A DNA stretch of 8,868 nucleotides from Methanothrix sp. (GCA_028688175.1 JAQTYS010000107.1:1-8868); one strand, 5' to 3'. Shown: positions 1-5,441, counted from the stretch's first letter. Program-made: numbers and translations. Notes: a model not told the origin generated them from the sequence alone.

Positions 1-375
1 AAAGGTCTGAAAGAGAAAGGCCATAATAATAGTATGCATCGCAGCATCCATGATGCATCCTGGTCCAAGTTCATATTCATGCTATCGTACAAGGCTCAAA
101 GTGCTGGTCGAAAGCTGATAAAAGTAGAACCCAGGAACACCACTCAAAGGTGTTCAGCTTGCGCAAAAATAGTTAAGAAAGACCTGTCTGTCCGAGTGCA
201 TGAGTGCCCATATTGCGGATTCTCATGTGATCGAGACTATAATGCTTCCAGAAACATACTAATCGCAGGGATGGAACAGCCCGTTGTGCCCATAGAGCCA
301 AAACCGCTACGTCACATATCCGTGATGCAAGTTTTGGCGATGAAGTGGGAAGCCGCGCCCTTCAGGACGCGGTAG
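1..375 (+). CDS. tnpB: TnpB RNA-guided nuclease of an IS200/IS605-family element, C-terminal part (5' end outside window)
   Basis: The reading frame is open from base 1, so the ATG at 34 is internal (Met in the run NNSMHRSIHDASW) and this is only the last ~124 codons of a protein that is usually about 370-420 aa. Seen: the family segment SIHDASWSKF, then KVEPRNTTQRCSAC, a zinc ribbon with Cys codons at 151, 160, 205 and 214 (CxxC...CxxC), and the block DRDYNASRNI, whose second Asp (codon 235) is the third RuvC-like catalytic acid. Known of the family: TnpB is a transposon-encoded RNA-guided DNA nuclease, ancestral to Cas12, that uses an omega-RNA made from the element's right end. The stop codon TAG at 373-375 lies within the element end. 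Whether the upstream part, or a tnpA transposase, is intact cannot be judged from this window. Confidence 0.9.
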   Translation, partial: KGLKEKGHNNSMHRSIHDASWSKFIFMLSYKAQSAGRKLIKVEPRNTTQRCSACAKIVKKDLSVRVHECPYCGFSCDRDYNASRNILIAGMEQPVVPIEPKPLRHISVMQVLAMKWEAAPFRTR

Positions 376-380
376 TTCAC
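298..380 (+). ncRNA. Candidate omega-RNA (reRNA) scaffold of the TnpB element
   Basis: The last ~80 bases of the tnpB frame fold on paper into nested stems. CCAAAAC (298-304) pairs perfectly with GTTTTGG (331-337). Inside it CGTCAC (310-315) pairs with GTGATG (322-327, one G-U) around a six-base loop. The right-end GC hairpin then follows at 353-372, ending at TTCAC. This fits the known omega-RNA arrangement, in which the scaffold overlaps the tnpB 3' end and the guide is whatever flanks the element. The guide here would start at about 381. Transcription and exact ends are inferred, not seen. Confidence 0.5.
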
Positions 381-382
381 AG

Positions 383-568
383 AAACTCGAAGGCCTTAAG
401 AAGGAGAGCGAAAGGTTTCATCTGACTGAACGTGTATTTTATCTGTATGCTCCGGAAGGGGTAGGTAGATCCAAGCTCGCGGCAACTGCTGAGAAATTGC
501 TCGGGGTGCCGATGACAGATCGCAATTGGCGCACGATGTGCAAAATCAGGGAAATGGCGAGAGAGTAG
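383..568 (+). pseudogene. DUF1697-family protein, C-terminal remnant cut by the IS element
   Basis: The frame from about 383 reads KLEGLKKESERFHLTERV, then FYLYAPEGVGRSKLAATAEK, and ends with DRNWRTMCKIREMARE before TAG at 566-568. The pattern YlyaPeGigrSKLa...LG.p.T.RNWrT..kl.eM is the C-terminal signature of DUF1697 proteins, which are normally about 175-180 aa, so only the last third is present. There is no start codon or ribosome binding site. The frame continues upstream only into the transposon end. The 5' two-thirds would be expected on the far side of the element, outside the window. The function of DUF1697 is unknown. I infer an inactivated gene. A fusion product reading out of the element is unlikely because this is not the tnpB frame. 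Confidence 0.72.
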
Positions 569-643
569 AGAACCACGCTCAACCAATTATTTCAACAAAA
601 CCTGATATAGGGACACATGCTGTAATTTTCAGGCGTTTCCCTC

Positions 644-657
644 AAAAAATATATATT
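644..657 (+). promoter_or_regulatory. Archaeal TATA box (with A-rich BRE-like flank) for the cupredoxin gene
   Basis: AAAAAATATATATT is centred near 652. With the usual archaeal spacing of about 26 bases, transcription would start near 678. That places the TTG at 675 before the transcript start and leaves a short leader containing GGGGG (685-689), nine bases before the ATG at 699. This supports ATG 699 as the true start. Confidence 0.55.
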
Positions 658-698
658 CTTATAGATCCTTATCTTTGAAAAAATGGGGGTTACTGTCT

Positions 699-2060
699 AT
701 GAAAAAGTGTCTATCAATAGTAATTCTGATCATGCTGATCGGCTTATCGGTCGCTGTGTCCGAAAAGAAGCTTGACCAGCAGGTTGGATATGATTTCAGC
801 GGTGCGCAATTCGATCAGGTTGGCAATCCATCCAACTCAATAACTAAAGTAAACATAAAGGACAACTCGTTTAATCCTTCCCTCCTCTCTGTGCCTGTCG
901 GAGAGACAGTCGAGTGGCATAACCAGGATGGTGTGCAGCATACCGTCACCAGTGACATTCAAGGCCAATTTGACTCAGGCGTGCTCAATGCAGGTAAGAA
1001 GTTTAGCAATAAATTCATCATTCCCGGTGTCTACGGCTATCATTGCAGCATCCATCCCGGCATGCAGGGAACGATTACCGTAACAGGAACTTCTGCGATG
1101 CAGGAGACATCAATCTCTGGATCGAAAAAGGCAGGTTCAGAAGGGTCTGTATCAGCATCCTGGAGTGAGATGCCCCTCAGTTCAGGCGAGAAGACGATAT
1201 CTGCGGATCTGCAGTCCAGTACGGCAAGTGCGACGCAGGTAGGCAGCCTGCAGCTCCTGTCTAATCCTGCGATAGACCAGAGTGCCGGTCAGTTATCGGG
1301 TCAAGTCTCAGGCCAAACATCCGGTCAAGCCTCAGGTCAGGATTTAAGCCTGGCTTCCAGCCAGGTATCTCTGCAAAAGTTCTCCCAGTATTATAGCTCT
1401 ACCGCACAAGCTCCAAAAGAGCAGCTCACCGCTCCTACTAAAATTGATTTGAAAGATGTGGAGCCTGCCATGCTCTACTTCGGCTCCACCCAAAAAGCGG
1501 TGCCTTACACCCAGTATCAGACTTACGCCCTGAGCACCGGCGCAAACTCTCTCTGGATTTCAGGATCATCTAGCTGGACTCAGTATGCCATGGTTCCTTT
1601 GGGCTCTATGCTCAACATGATAGCCACTTCACCTGCTGGTGGTTATGGCTATCTCTACGAGATTTATCCGGATGGCAACCTGGATATGAACAGCTACTAC
1701 TTAAATCCCTACAACCAGATGGGATTTTATGCTGATGAGGTTGGGCAGCATCAGTTGTTCTTCAATATCGGCGGCCAGCCGAGCAATGTGATAGTAATAG
1801 ATGTAGTGCCCTATCAGCCAACTTATCCAGTTTATGATTTCGCGGCAATTACCATCAGATCATCTTGGCTGCGAGGGTATAATGTCTATGTCGACGGAAG
1901 CTATCTGTCCACCGAAGGAATGACGGGAGACCCCGATGGCACAGTGACCATCAACGTGCCGGGAGATTTGTATCATAACATTGCCATAGATGGCAGCGGT
2001 CTCACGTTCTCGGATTACAAGTACTTCAAAGCCGGCTATGCTTACCAGCTAAATGTGTAG
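699..2060 (+). CDS. Exported type 1 copper protein (plastocyanin/amicyanin-like cupredoxin) with Ser-Gly-Gln linker and C-terminal beta-rich domain
   Basis: A predicted secreted protein of 453 aa. ATG 699 is preferred over TTG 675 (eight codons longer) because GGGGG lies nine bases upstream and the N-terminus then begins as a normal signal peptide (MKKCLSIVILIMLIGLSVAVS). Residues ~47-128 form a cupredoxin domain with a full type 1 copper site: His81 (in QHTVTS), Cys116, His119 and Met122 (in HCSIHPGM, the amicyanin-like C-x2-H-x2-M spacing). These domains usually carry single electrons outside the membrane. Residues ~130-245 are a Ser/Gln/Ala-rich linker with SGQ repeats. Residues ~258-453 are Tyr/Gly/Ser-rich and beta-like (FGSTQKAVPY, LWISGSSSWTQYAMVP, YLYEIYPDGNLDMNSYY). 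The last ~65 residues look like a PEGA-type fold (YNVYVDGSYLSTEG). I associate this C-terminal module with secreted Methanothrix proteins; its function is unknown. The redox partner is not evident from the neighbours. Confidence 0.88.
   Translation: MKKCLSIVILIMLIGLSVAVSEKKLDQQVGYDFSGAQFDQVGNPSNSITKVNIKDNSFNPSLLSVPVGETVEWHNQDGVQHTVTSDIQGQFDSGVLNAGKKFSNKFIIPGVYGYHCSIHPGMQGTITVTGTSAMQETSISGSKKAGSEGSVSASWSEMPLSSGEKTISADLQSSTASATQVGSLQLLSNPAIDQSAGQLSGQVSGQTSGQASGQDLSLASSQVSLQKFSQYYSSTAQAPKEQLTAPTKIDLKDVEPAMLYFGSTQKAVPYTQYQTYALSTGANSLWISGSSSWTQYAMVPLGSMLNMIATSPAGGYGYLYEIYPDGNLDMNSYYLNPYNQMGFYADEVGQHQLFFNIGGQPSNVIVIDVVPYQPTYPVYDFAAITIRSSWLRGYNVYVDGSYLSTEGMTGDPDGTVTINVPGDLYHNIAIDGSGLTFSDYKYFKAGYAYQLNV
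1282..1342 (+). repeat. In-frame 12-base tandem repeats encoding Ser-Gly-Gln-x units
   Basis: Within the cupredoxin linker the protein reads SAGQ LSGQ VSGQ TSGQ ASGQ, five four-residue units from degenerate 12-base repeats (variants of TCAGGTCAAGCC). The codons differ between units (TCG GGT CAA, TCA GGC CAA, TCC GGT CAA, TCA GGT CAG), so the repeat is old or kept at protein level rather than a fresh slippage product. It probably forms a flexible hydrophilic spacer between the copper domain and the C-terminal domain. Confidence 0.75.
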
Positions 2061-2073
2061 GCCTGGCCGCAAT

Positions 2074-2099
2074 TATATTTTTATTAATTTAAATTTTAT
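2074..2099 (+). terminator. T-rich stretch, possible archaeal terminator after the cupredoxin gene
   Basis: ATATTTTTATT and TTTAAATTTTAT lie 14-39 bases after the stop codon. Archaeal RNA polymerase commonly stops at U-rich tracts without a hairpin. The same stretch is AT-rich enough to contain TATA-like sequence for the next gene, so the assignment is tentative. Confidence 0.35.
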
Positions 2100-2130
2100 A
2101 AATTGTATAATAATCTTGCCGTCTCTGAAG

Positions 2131-2141
2131 AGATTTTTATA
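2131..2141 (+). promoter_or_regulatory. TATA-like element upstream of panE
   Basis: GATTTTTATAG is centred near 2137, which predicts a transcript start near 2163 and a leader of only about a dozen bases before ATG 2175. No clear Shine-Dalgarno sequence lies in that leader, consistent with a short-leader or leaderless message. A second AT-rich candidate (ATAAATTGTATAAT, from 2098) would give a longer leader. Confidence 0.4.
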
Positions 2142-2174
2142 GGGGTACGTTGATTAAGCATTCGATGAATTAGA

Positions 2175-3161
2175 ATGGCAGACATCTTGATTTACGGTGC
2201 GGGAGCCATTGGCTCATTCATGGGATATCTTCTCTCAGATCCCGGAAAATCATCTGATGGAAAGATCGAAAACGTGGCTCTTCTGGGAAGGAAGAGCCAT
2301 ATAAATAGAATAACTGATATGGGCCTGAAGATACGCCTTCCCGAAAAGAGAAAGCTGCTGCAATTCAAATACTGTTTTGCAGATCTAGCCGATCTGAAAG
2401 CATCCGATTTTTTTCCAGAGATCGTAATAATATGCGTTAAGACCTACTCTCTGTCCGCTGTCTGCGATGAACTGAGAAAGTCAGGCCTGCTGCAAGAGCG
2501 GCTAGGGAACGCCATCTTCATACTGCTCATGAATGGTATGGGAAATCGAGAAGCCTTTGATGAGCTTCACCTGTCGGATTCACAGGTATTGGAGGGCATC
2601 ACATCTCTGGGGGTCAAGTTCTCAGAGGGCGGCATGGTGGAGCTTAAAGGAAAAGGAAAGACCATTATCGAGGAAAGGATGAGAGAGGATCTGAAGAAAT
2701 TTATGGCGGCAAGGTTTCAGGAGAAGGGCTTTGAGATCGAATTTGCCCCTGATTTTAAGGATCATCAGTACAGCAAGCTCTTCGCCAACGCCGTGATCAA
2801 CCCAATAACTGCCTTAACTCGCCGGGAGAATGGGATTGTACTCTCCTCTCTTCTCAAGAGCACTGTACAGGGTGTGGTCAGAGAAGCAGTGGCTGTTGCC
2901 GCCATGGAGGGAATAAGGCGAGAAGAGAAGAGTGTCAGGAAAATGGTTTATTCTGTAGCCGAGAAGACATCCGGCAATACCTCCAGCATGCTTCAGGATC
3001 TGCTAAAGGGCAGGATTACAGAGATTGATTCCATAAACGGCTATATCATTCGCCAGGCAAGAAAGCATAAGATAGAGGTGCCCGTAAACGAGGCATTATA
3101 CGAACTGGTGAAATCAGCAACCAGCGCTGACCAACCAAATATTAATATAAACAAGATTTAA
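2175..3161 (+). CDS. panE: 2-dehydropantoate 2-reductase (ketopantoate reductase)
   Basis: Reduces 2-dehydropantoate to pantoate with NAD(P)H in the cytoplasm, an early step of coenzyme A synthesis. At 328 aa it is slightly longer than the usual ~300. The N-terminal Rossmann domain opens with the dinucleotide-binding loop GAGAIG (residues 8-13). VKTYSL contains Lys89 and MNGMGN contains Asn120, as in the family. The C-terminal helical ApbA_C domain carries KLFANAVINPITAL with Lys201 (matching the catalytic Lys of the E. coli enzyme), Asn205 and Asn209. It also has SSMLQDLLKGRITEIDSING (residues 270-289) with Glu283, the substrate-side acid. All key residues are present, so the enzyme should be active. 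ATG 2175 gives the Rossmann strand at the expected position. The gene stands alone, with no other pantothenate gene beside it. Its stop codon overlaps that of the opposing PAP2 gene. Confidence 0.92.
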   Translation: MADILIYGAGAIGSFMGYLLSDPGKSSDGKIENVALLGRKSHINRITDMGLKIRLPEKRKLLQFKYCFADLADLKASDFFPEIVIICVKTYSLSAVCDELRKSGLLQERLGNAIFILLMNGMGNREAFDELHLSDSQVLEGITSLGVKFSEGGMVELKGKGKTIIEERMREDLKKFMAARFQEKGFEIEFAPDFKDHQYSKLFANAVINPITALTRRENGIVLSSLLKSTVQGVVREAVAVAAMEGIRREEKSVRKMVYSVAEKTSGNTSSMLQDLLKGRITEIDSINGYIIRQARKHKIEVPVNEALYELVKSATSADQPNININKI

Positions 3162-3805
3162 ATATATCTCTGTGTGATTCCGAAGCGATCCAGGAGATCA
3201 ACCATCATAATGCCGACCAAACAGCCGGTTATTGCTCCAACTATCACGTCCAGCGGATAATGAACTCCGATGTATACCCTCGAGAAACCTATAGATGCTG
3301 CTATGGCGAAAAGGACAACCATATATTTGCTGTAAAATCTTGATAATATCGTGGCAGATAAGAACGCCGTGGCAGTATGTCCGGAAGGCAAGCTCCTCAG
3401 ATTTTCTGCGAGTTCCAGAGGCAGAATGGGCAGAACTTCGTAAGGCCTGGGCCTATGAATCATTATCTTCAGATCACTAACCAAGATAGCATCTACTATT
3501 AGTCCCAATGCCAGGTAAATCGCTGGATTTTTTTCGCCTTTTAGCCATAAAACGATAACTATTAAACTCATGAAGAGGTATGTCCCAGCATTTGTCCATA
3601 GCACCAAAAATGATTCAATAGCAGCAATTCTATACGGATTGATTTCGAGAAGAAGGGCTGTGTCGTATGGTGTCAGCAAATTTAAAAAAGCAAAAATAAC
3701 ACCATATATTACTATGAGGAGAAGTACCGATGCATATATTTTATAATTTTTATATATATTTGAGTATTCGCCTGATCTAGAATTTGAATTCAAATTTTTA
3801 ACCAT
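3158..3805 (-). CDS. PAP2-family membrane phosphatase (lipid phosphate/undecaprenyl- or dolichyl-diphosphate phosphatase type)
   Basis: An integral membrane phosphatase of 215 aa with all three PAP2 signatures. These are K-x6-RP (Lys113, Arg120, Pro121 in KIMIHRPRP), PSGH (140-143, catalytic His143), and SR-x5-H-x3-D (Ser175, Arg176, His182, Asp186 in SRVYIGVHYPLD). Five to six hydrophobic segments surround them. Family members remove phosphate from lipid phosphates or diphosphates at the membrane's outer face. The exact substrate cannot be read from sequence. The longest frame begins at 3847, but a TATA box lies immediately upstream of that codon, which would place the transcript start inside it. 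Starting at ATG 3805 leaves AGGAG (minus strand of 3816-3820) ten bases upstream, so I use 3805. It is divergent from a polyprenol-kinase-like gene, suggesting a shared lipid-phosphate role. Confidence 0.88.
   Translation of the reverse strand: MVKNLNSNSRSGEYSNIYKNYKIYASVLLLIVIYGVIFAFLNLLTPYDTALLLEINPYRIAAIESFLVLWTNAGTYLFMSLIVIVLWLKGEKNPAIYLALGLIVDAILVSDLKIMIHRPRPYEVLPILPLELAENLRSLPSGHTATAFLSATILSRFYSKYMVVLFAIAASIGFSRVYIGVHYPLDVIVGAITGCLVGIMMVDLLDRFGITQRYI
3781..3796. repeat. Perfect 16-base palindrome at the 5' end of the PAP2 gene
   Basis: AATTTGAATTCAAATT is identical on both strands and covers about codons 4-8 of the PAP2 gene (Asn-Leu-Asn-Ser-Asn), just inside the start at 3805. It could be a dimeric repressor site or a weak AU hairpin in the message. 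It may also be chance in an AT-rich stretch. Confidence 0.5.
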
Positions 3806-3815
3806 TTTACTCAGG

Positions 3816-3820
3816 CTCCT
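3816..3820 (-). promoter_or_regulatory. Shine-Dalgarno AGGAG deciding the PAP2 start
   Basis: The minus strand reads AGGAG, ten bases before ATG 3805 and downstream of the ATG at 3847. With the TATA box at 3848-3858 it supports the shorter 215-aa protein. Confidence 0.5.
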
Positions 3821-3847
3821 GCTATCGCAAAACAGATGGATTTGCAT

Positions 3848-3858
3848 CTATTTATATA
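3848..3858. promoter_or_regulatory. Shared divergent TATA region between the PAP2 and kinase-like genes
   Basis: Plus strand CTATTTATATA, minus strand TATATAAATAG. On the minus strand it predicts a transcript start near 3827, giving the PAP2 gene a leader of about 22 bases. On the plus strand ATTTATATA predicts a start near 3880, ahead of the kinase-like gene's AGGTGAT. It is the only clear TATA-like sequence between the two genes, so both may depend on it. Confidence 0.5.
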
Positions 3859-3909
3859 CCTGTAGATTGATTGCTTGGAATTTGATTGCTTCAGATCGCT
3901 TGACTCAAT

Positions 3910-3916
3910 AGGTGAT
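3910..3916 (+). promoter_or_regulatory. Shine-Dalgarno AGGTGAT of the kinase-like gene
   Basis: AGGTGAT is fully complementary to the archaeal 16S rRNA tail (ATCACCT). It sits three bases before TTG 3920, where this register of the anti-Shine-Dalgarno would position a start codon. ATG 3944 is the alternative but has no comparable site close upstream. Confidence 0.45.
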
Positions 3917-3919
3917 TTC

Positions 3920-4819
3920 TTGTCGGCTCTCAATCCTACAACGATGCAGCGCATTAAGCTTTTGCTTTTCAGTCTCGTAATTGCCGCGATAATTGCCATA
4001 TCTCTGGAGTGCCTTCCAGAATCTGTAAATTGCTGCCAACTGCATCCTATCAGTGGAGCATTCTCATTTGTGTTTCCCTTGATGGGGCATGGGGCATTTG
4101 CTTTATTCTACTTTATTGGGTTGCTGGTCAGTTGGTTTGAGGTGTCCGGAGGGCAGAATTGCTGGCTGGATCTGGGAGAAGGTATAGCCATAGCAGGTCT
4201 TGGATACGCAATTGCAGAGGCAATCGTCTTTCGACAAAAAAGGGCAATTAACAGGATCGATGAGCGGGCAAGAAAAGCAGTACACATAATTTCGAACCTG
4301 TCGGCATGTCTATTCATATGGATGCTTGGCATCCAGACTGCATCCTATTTTGTCATTCTGGGAACCTTCATGGGAATTCTGCTCATGCATTTAAAAATAA
4401 TTGGACTGAAAATACCCGGGATTGATGAATGGCTGAGAAATGTGGGCCGGGAGGGAGAGATACCAGGTGAGGGTTCGTTATACAATGCGCTTGGCATTCT
4501 TTTTGTCCTGAGTATCTTGAGAAATGAACTTGCAGCGGCAATATCAGTGATACTCATACTAGCTCTGGGCGATGGTCTTGCCACATACATCGGCACTCGT
4601 TACGGAAGACATAAGCTACCCTGGAATAGCAGCAAGACAATTGAAGGCATGATTGGATTTGCGGCTGGGGCAATATGTGCCCTCTTGGTGATGCCGGTGC
4701 CGGCTACAATTCTTGTGGTAATGGCGGCGACAATTATTGAGTCGCTACCTCTGAGAGTGAACGATAACATCGTCTTGCCGGTCGTATCATCTTTGGTATA
4801 TTTCTTTATGATTTCTTGA
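3920..4819 (+). CDS. Dolichol/phytol-kinase-like polytopic membrane protein (CTP-dependent polyprenol kinase family)
   Basis: A membrane protein of 299 aa from TTG 3920, or 291 aa from ATG 3944. The frame is open back to TTG 3875, but that codon precedes the predicted transcript start. About eight to ten hydrophobic segments are visible. Family marks, numbered from TTG 3920: RKAVH (118-122); PGEGSLYNALG (182-192); the nucleotide-associated block ALGDGLATYIGTRYGR (GDG at 217-219); the following SSKTIEG (Lys239-Thr240...Gly243); and near the end IESLPLRVNDN (Glu274, Asp282-Asn283). The GDG...KT.EG...DN pattern is that of dolichol, phytol and SEC59-type kinases, which phosphorylate isoprenoid alcohols using CTP or another nucleotide. 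The longer C-terminal signature of true CdsA cytidylyltransferases is absent. The likely role is making or salvaging a polyprenyl phosphate (sugar carrier or lipid precursor). The substrate and nucleotide are inferred. Confidence 0.8.
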   Translation: MSALNPTTMQRIKLLLFSLVIAAIIAISLECLPESVNCCQLHPISGAFSFVFPLMGHGAFALFYFIGLLVSWFEVSGGQNCWLDLGEGIAIAGLGYAIAEAIVFRQKRAINRIDERARKAVHIISNLSACLFIWMLGIQTASYFVILGTFMGILLMHLKIIGLKIPGIDEWLRNVGREGEIPGEGSLYNALGILFVLSILRNELAAAISVILILALGDGLATYIGTRYGRHKLPWNSSKTIEGMIGFAAGAICALLVMPVPATILVVMAATIIESLPLRVNDNIVLPVVSSLVYFFMIS

Positions 4820-4876
4820 GCTGATGAGAAGAAAGTAAGCATCCGAATAGTGAACCGAGTCTGGGAACACTGGTCC

Positions 4877-4883
4877 AAAAAAA
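4877..4883 (-). terminator. Run of seven T on the minus strand, possible terminator of the small minus-strand gene
   Basis: Seven A on the plus strand read as T7 on the minus strand, 84-90 bases past the end of the minus-strand gene and just beyond the inverted repeat. A U-run is sufficient for archaeal termination, but no direct evidence is available. Confidence 0.3.
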
Positions 4884-4904
4884 CAAAGATCTACCAGTCC
4901 ATGT

Positions 4905-4951
4905 GTTGATGTGCGGGACGATGACCCGCACATATTTGCCAGTACATCAAC
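4905..4951. repeat. Interrupted 13-bp inverted repeat in the convergent intergenic gap
   Basis: The left arm GTTGATGTGCGGG (4905-4917) and loop ACGATGA are followed by CCCGCACAT (4925-4933) and, after 14 extra bases, CAAC (4948-4951). The nine-pair inner stem is perfect, and removing the 14 bases (4934-4947) would complete a perfect 13-pair stem. The extra bases end in ACAT, duplicating the ACAT just before them. They also carry CCAGTACAT, a near copy of CCAGTCCAT at 4894-4902. Placed between convergent genes, the hairpin could protect or punctuate the 3' ends of both transcripts. Confidence 0.7.
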
Positions 4952-4966
4952 TCTTAATATCATCTC

Positions 4967-5269
4967 CTACTCTACCCAGAACATCTCCTGCCATGTCCCC
5001 CAATTTGCATGACTTGCATTCACCCTTGTCCCGGCTCTCTCCTCTTGCTGGCACTTCACCTCCTGTAGGCATTTCTCATCAATCAGGTCTTTCTCTACAA
5101 GACGTCTCATAATCATATCCTCCACATCGCAAAGCTGTGTGTGGAAAACCTCGGCAAGGATCTGTTTTGCGGTCTTCAGCTCCAGGTCCCGGCCATCGGC
5201 AACAATTAATTTTGCGGGCTTTACCAGATGCTTTTGTGGTCCTCCTATGCACTCAGGTACTTTTGCCAT
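4967..5269 (-). CDS. Small protein of unknown function with four Cys
   Basis: A 100-aa soluble protein that I do not recognise. It begins MAKVPECIGGPQKHLVKPAK and continues with LIVADGRDLELKTAKQILAE, which suggests a short beta strand followed by an amphipathic helix. The helical segment DVEDMIMRRLVEKDLIDEK comes next, then a charged tail ending NWGTWQEMFWVE. Cys residues are at 7, 47, 67 and 73, not in CxxC pairs, so metal binding is possible but not shown. The codons look genuine (frequent GAG, CTG, AAG), and the overlapping plus-strand frame is Pro/Ser-rich and unconvincing. There is no clear Shine-Dalgarno sequence before ATG 5269, so a leaderless message is possible. It is convergent with the kinase-like gene and divergent from the helicase gene. 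No function is assigned. Confidence 0.6.
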   Translation of the reverse strand: MAKVPECIGGPQKHLVKPAKLIVADGRDLELKTAKQILAEVFHTQLCDVEDMIMRRLVEKDLIDEKCLQEVKCQQEERAGTRVNASHANWGTWQEMFWVE

Positions 5270-5339
5270 AGCAGCCCAATAGTACGTGTAAGAATAAGTA
5301 ATTTACCTCGAAAAAGATTGCAGAAAACATTATTTACAT

Positions 5340-5348
5340 CTATAAAAG
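5340..5348 (+). promoter_or_regulatory. Strong TATA-like box upstream of the helicase region
   Basis: CTATAAAAG is the best TATA match in the 5270-5470 gap. It predicts a plus-strand start near 5370, about 100 bases before the helicase GTG, which would give a long leader or a separate small RNA. The gap otherwise shows only a small GCC-GCAA-GGC hairpin at 5431-5440 and no open frame of note. Read on the minus strand (CTTTTATAG) the box could also serve the small gene, with a leader of roughly 50 bases. Confidence 0.4.
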
Positions 5349-5441
5349 TATGAATAACATACAATTTTGTGAATGAATCATTTTGCTGCCTCATCCTTAA
5401 TCGTTCATCAACGAGGTCTGAATCGTCTTTGCCGCAAGGCT

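Larger units (their letters stand above)
1..380 (+). mobile_element. Right end of an IS200/IS605 (or tnpB-only IS1341-type) insertion sequence
   Basis: The tnpB 3' end runs straight into a hairpin (CCGCGCCC at 353-360, loop TTCA, GGACGCGG at 365-372; five pairs, one C/A mismatch, two pairs) followed by TAGTTCAC at 373-380. A GC hairpin ending in GTAGTTCAC next to the tnpB stop is a layout I recognise from right ends of this family. The boundary at 380 is inferred because the sequence reads in frame as a different gene family (DUF1697) from about 383. These elements move as single strands and leave no target-site duplication, so none is expected. The left end and any tnpA are outside the window. 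Confidence 0.7.

Noticed and set aside
34..375. ATG 34 as a genuine start for a 113-aa protein
   Set aside because: The frame is open to base 1 and the residues before the ATG fit the TnpB family, so this Met is internal.
675..698. TTG 675 start giving eight extra residues on the cupredoxin
   Set aside because: It lies before the transcript start predicted from the TATA box. ATG 699 has GGGGG nine bases upstream and a normal signal peptide.
4903..5112. Plus-strand open frame of 69 codons opposite the small Cys protein
   Set aside because: It is a Pro/Ser/Leu-rich low-quality sequence whose start lies inside the inverted repeat. The minus-strand frame has better codon use.
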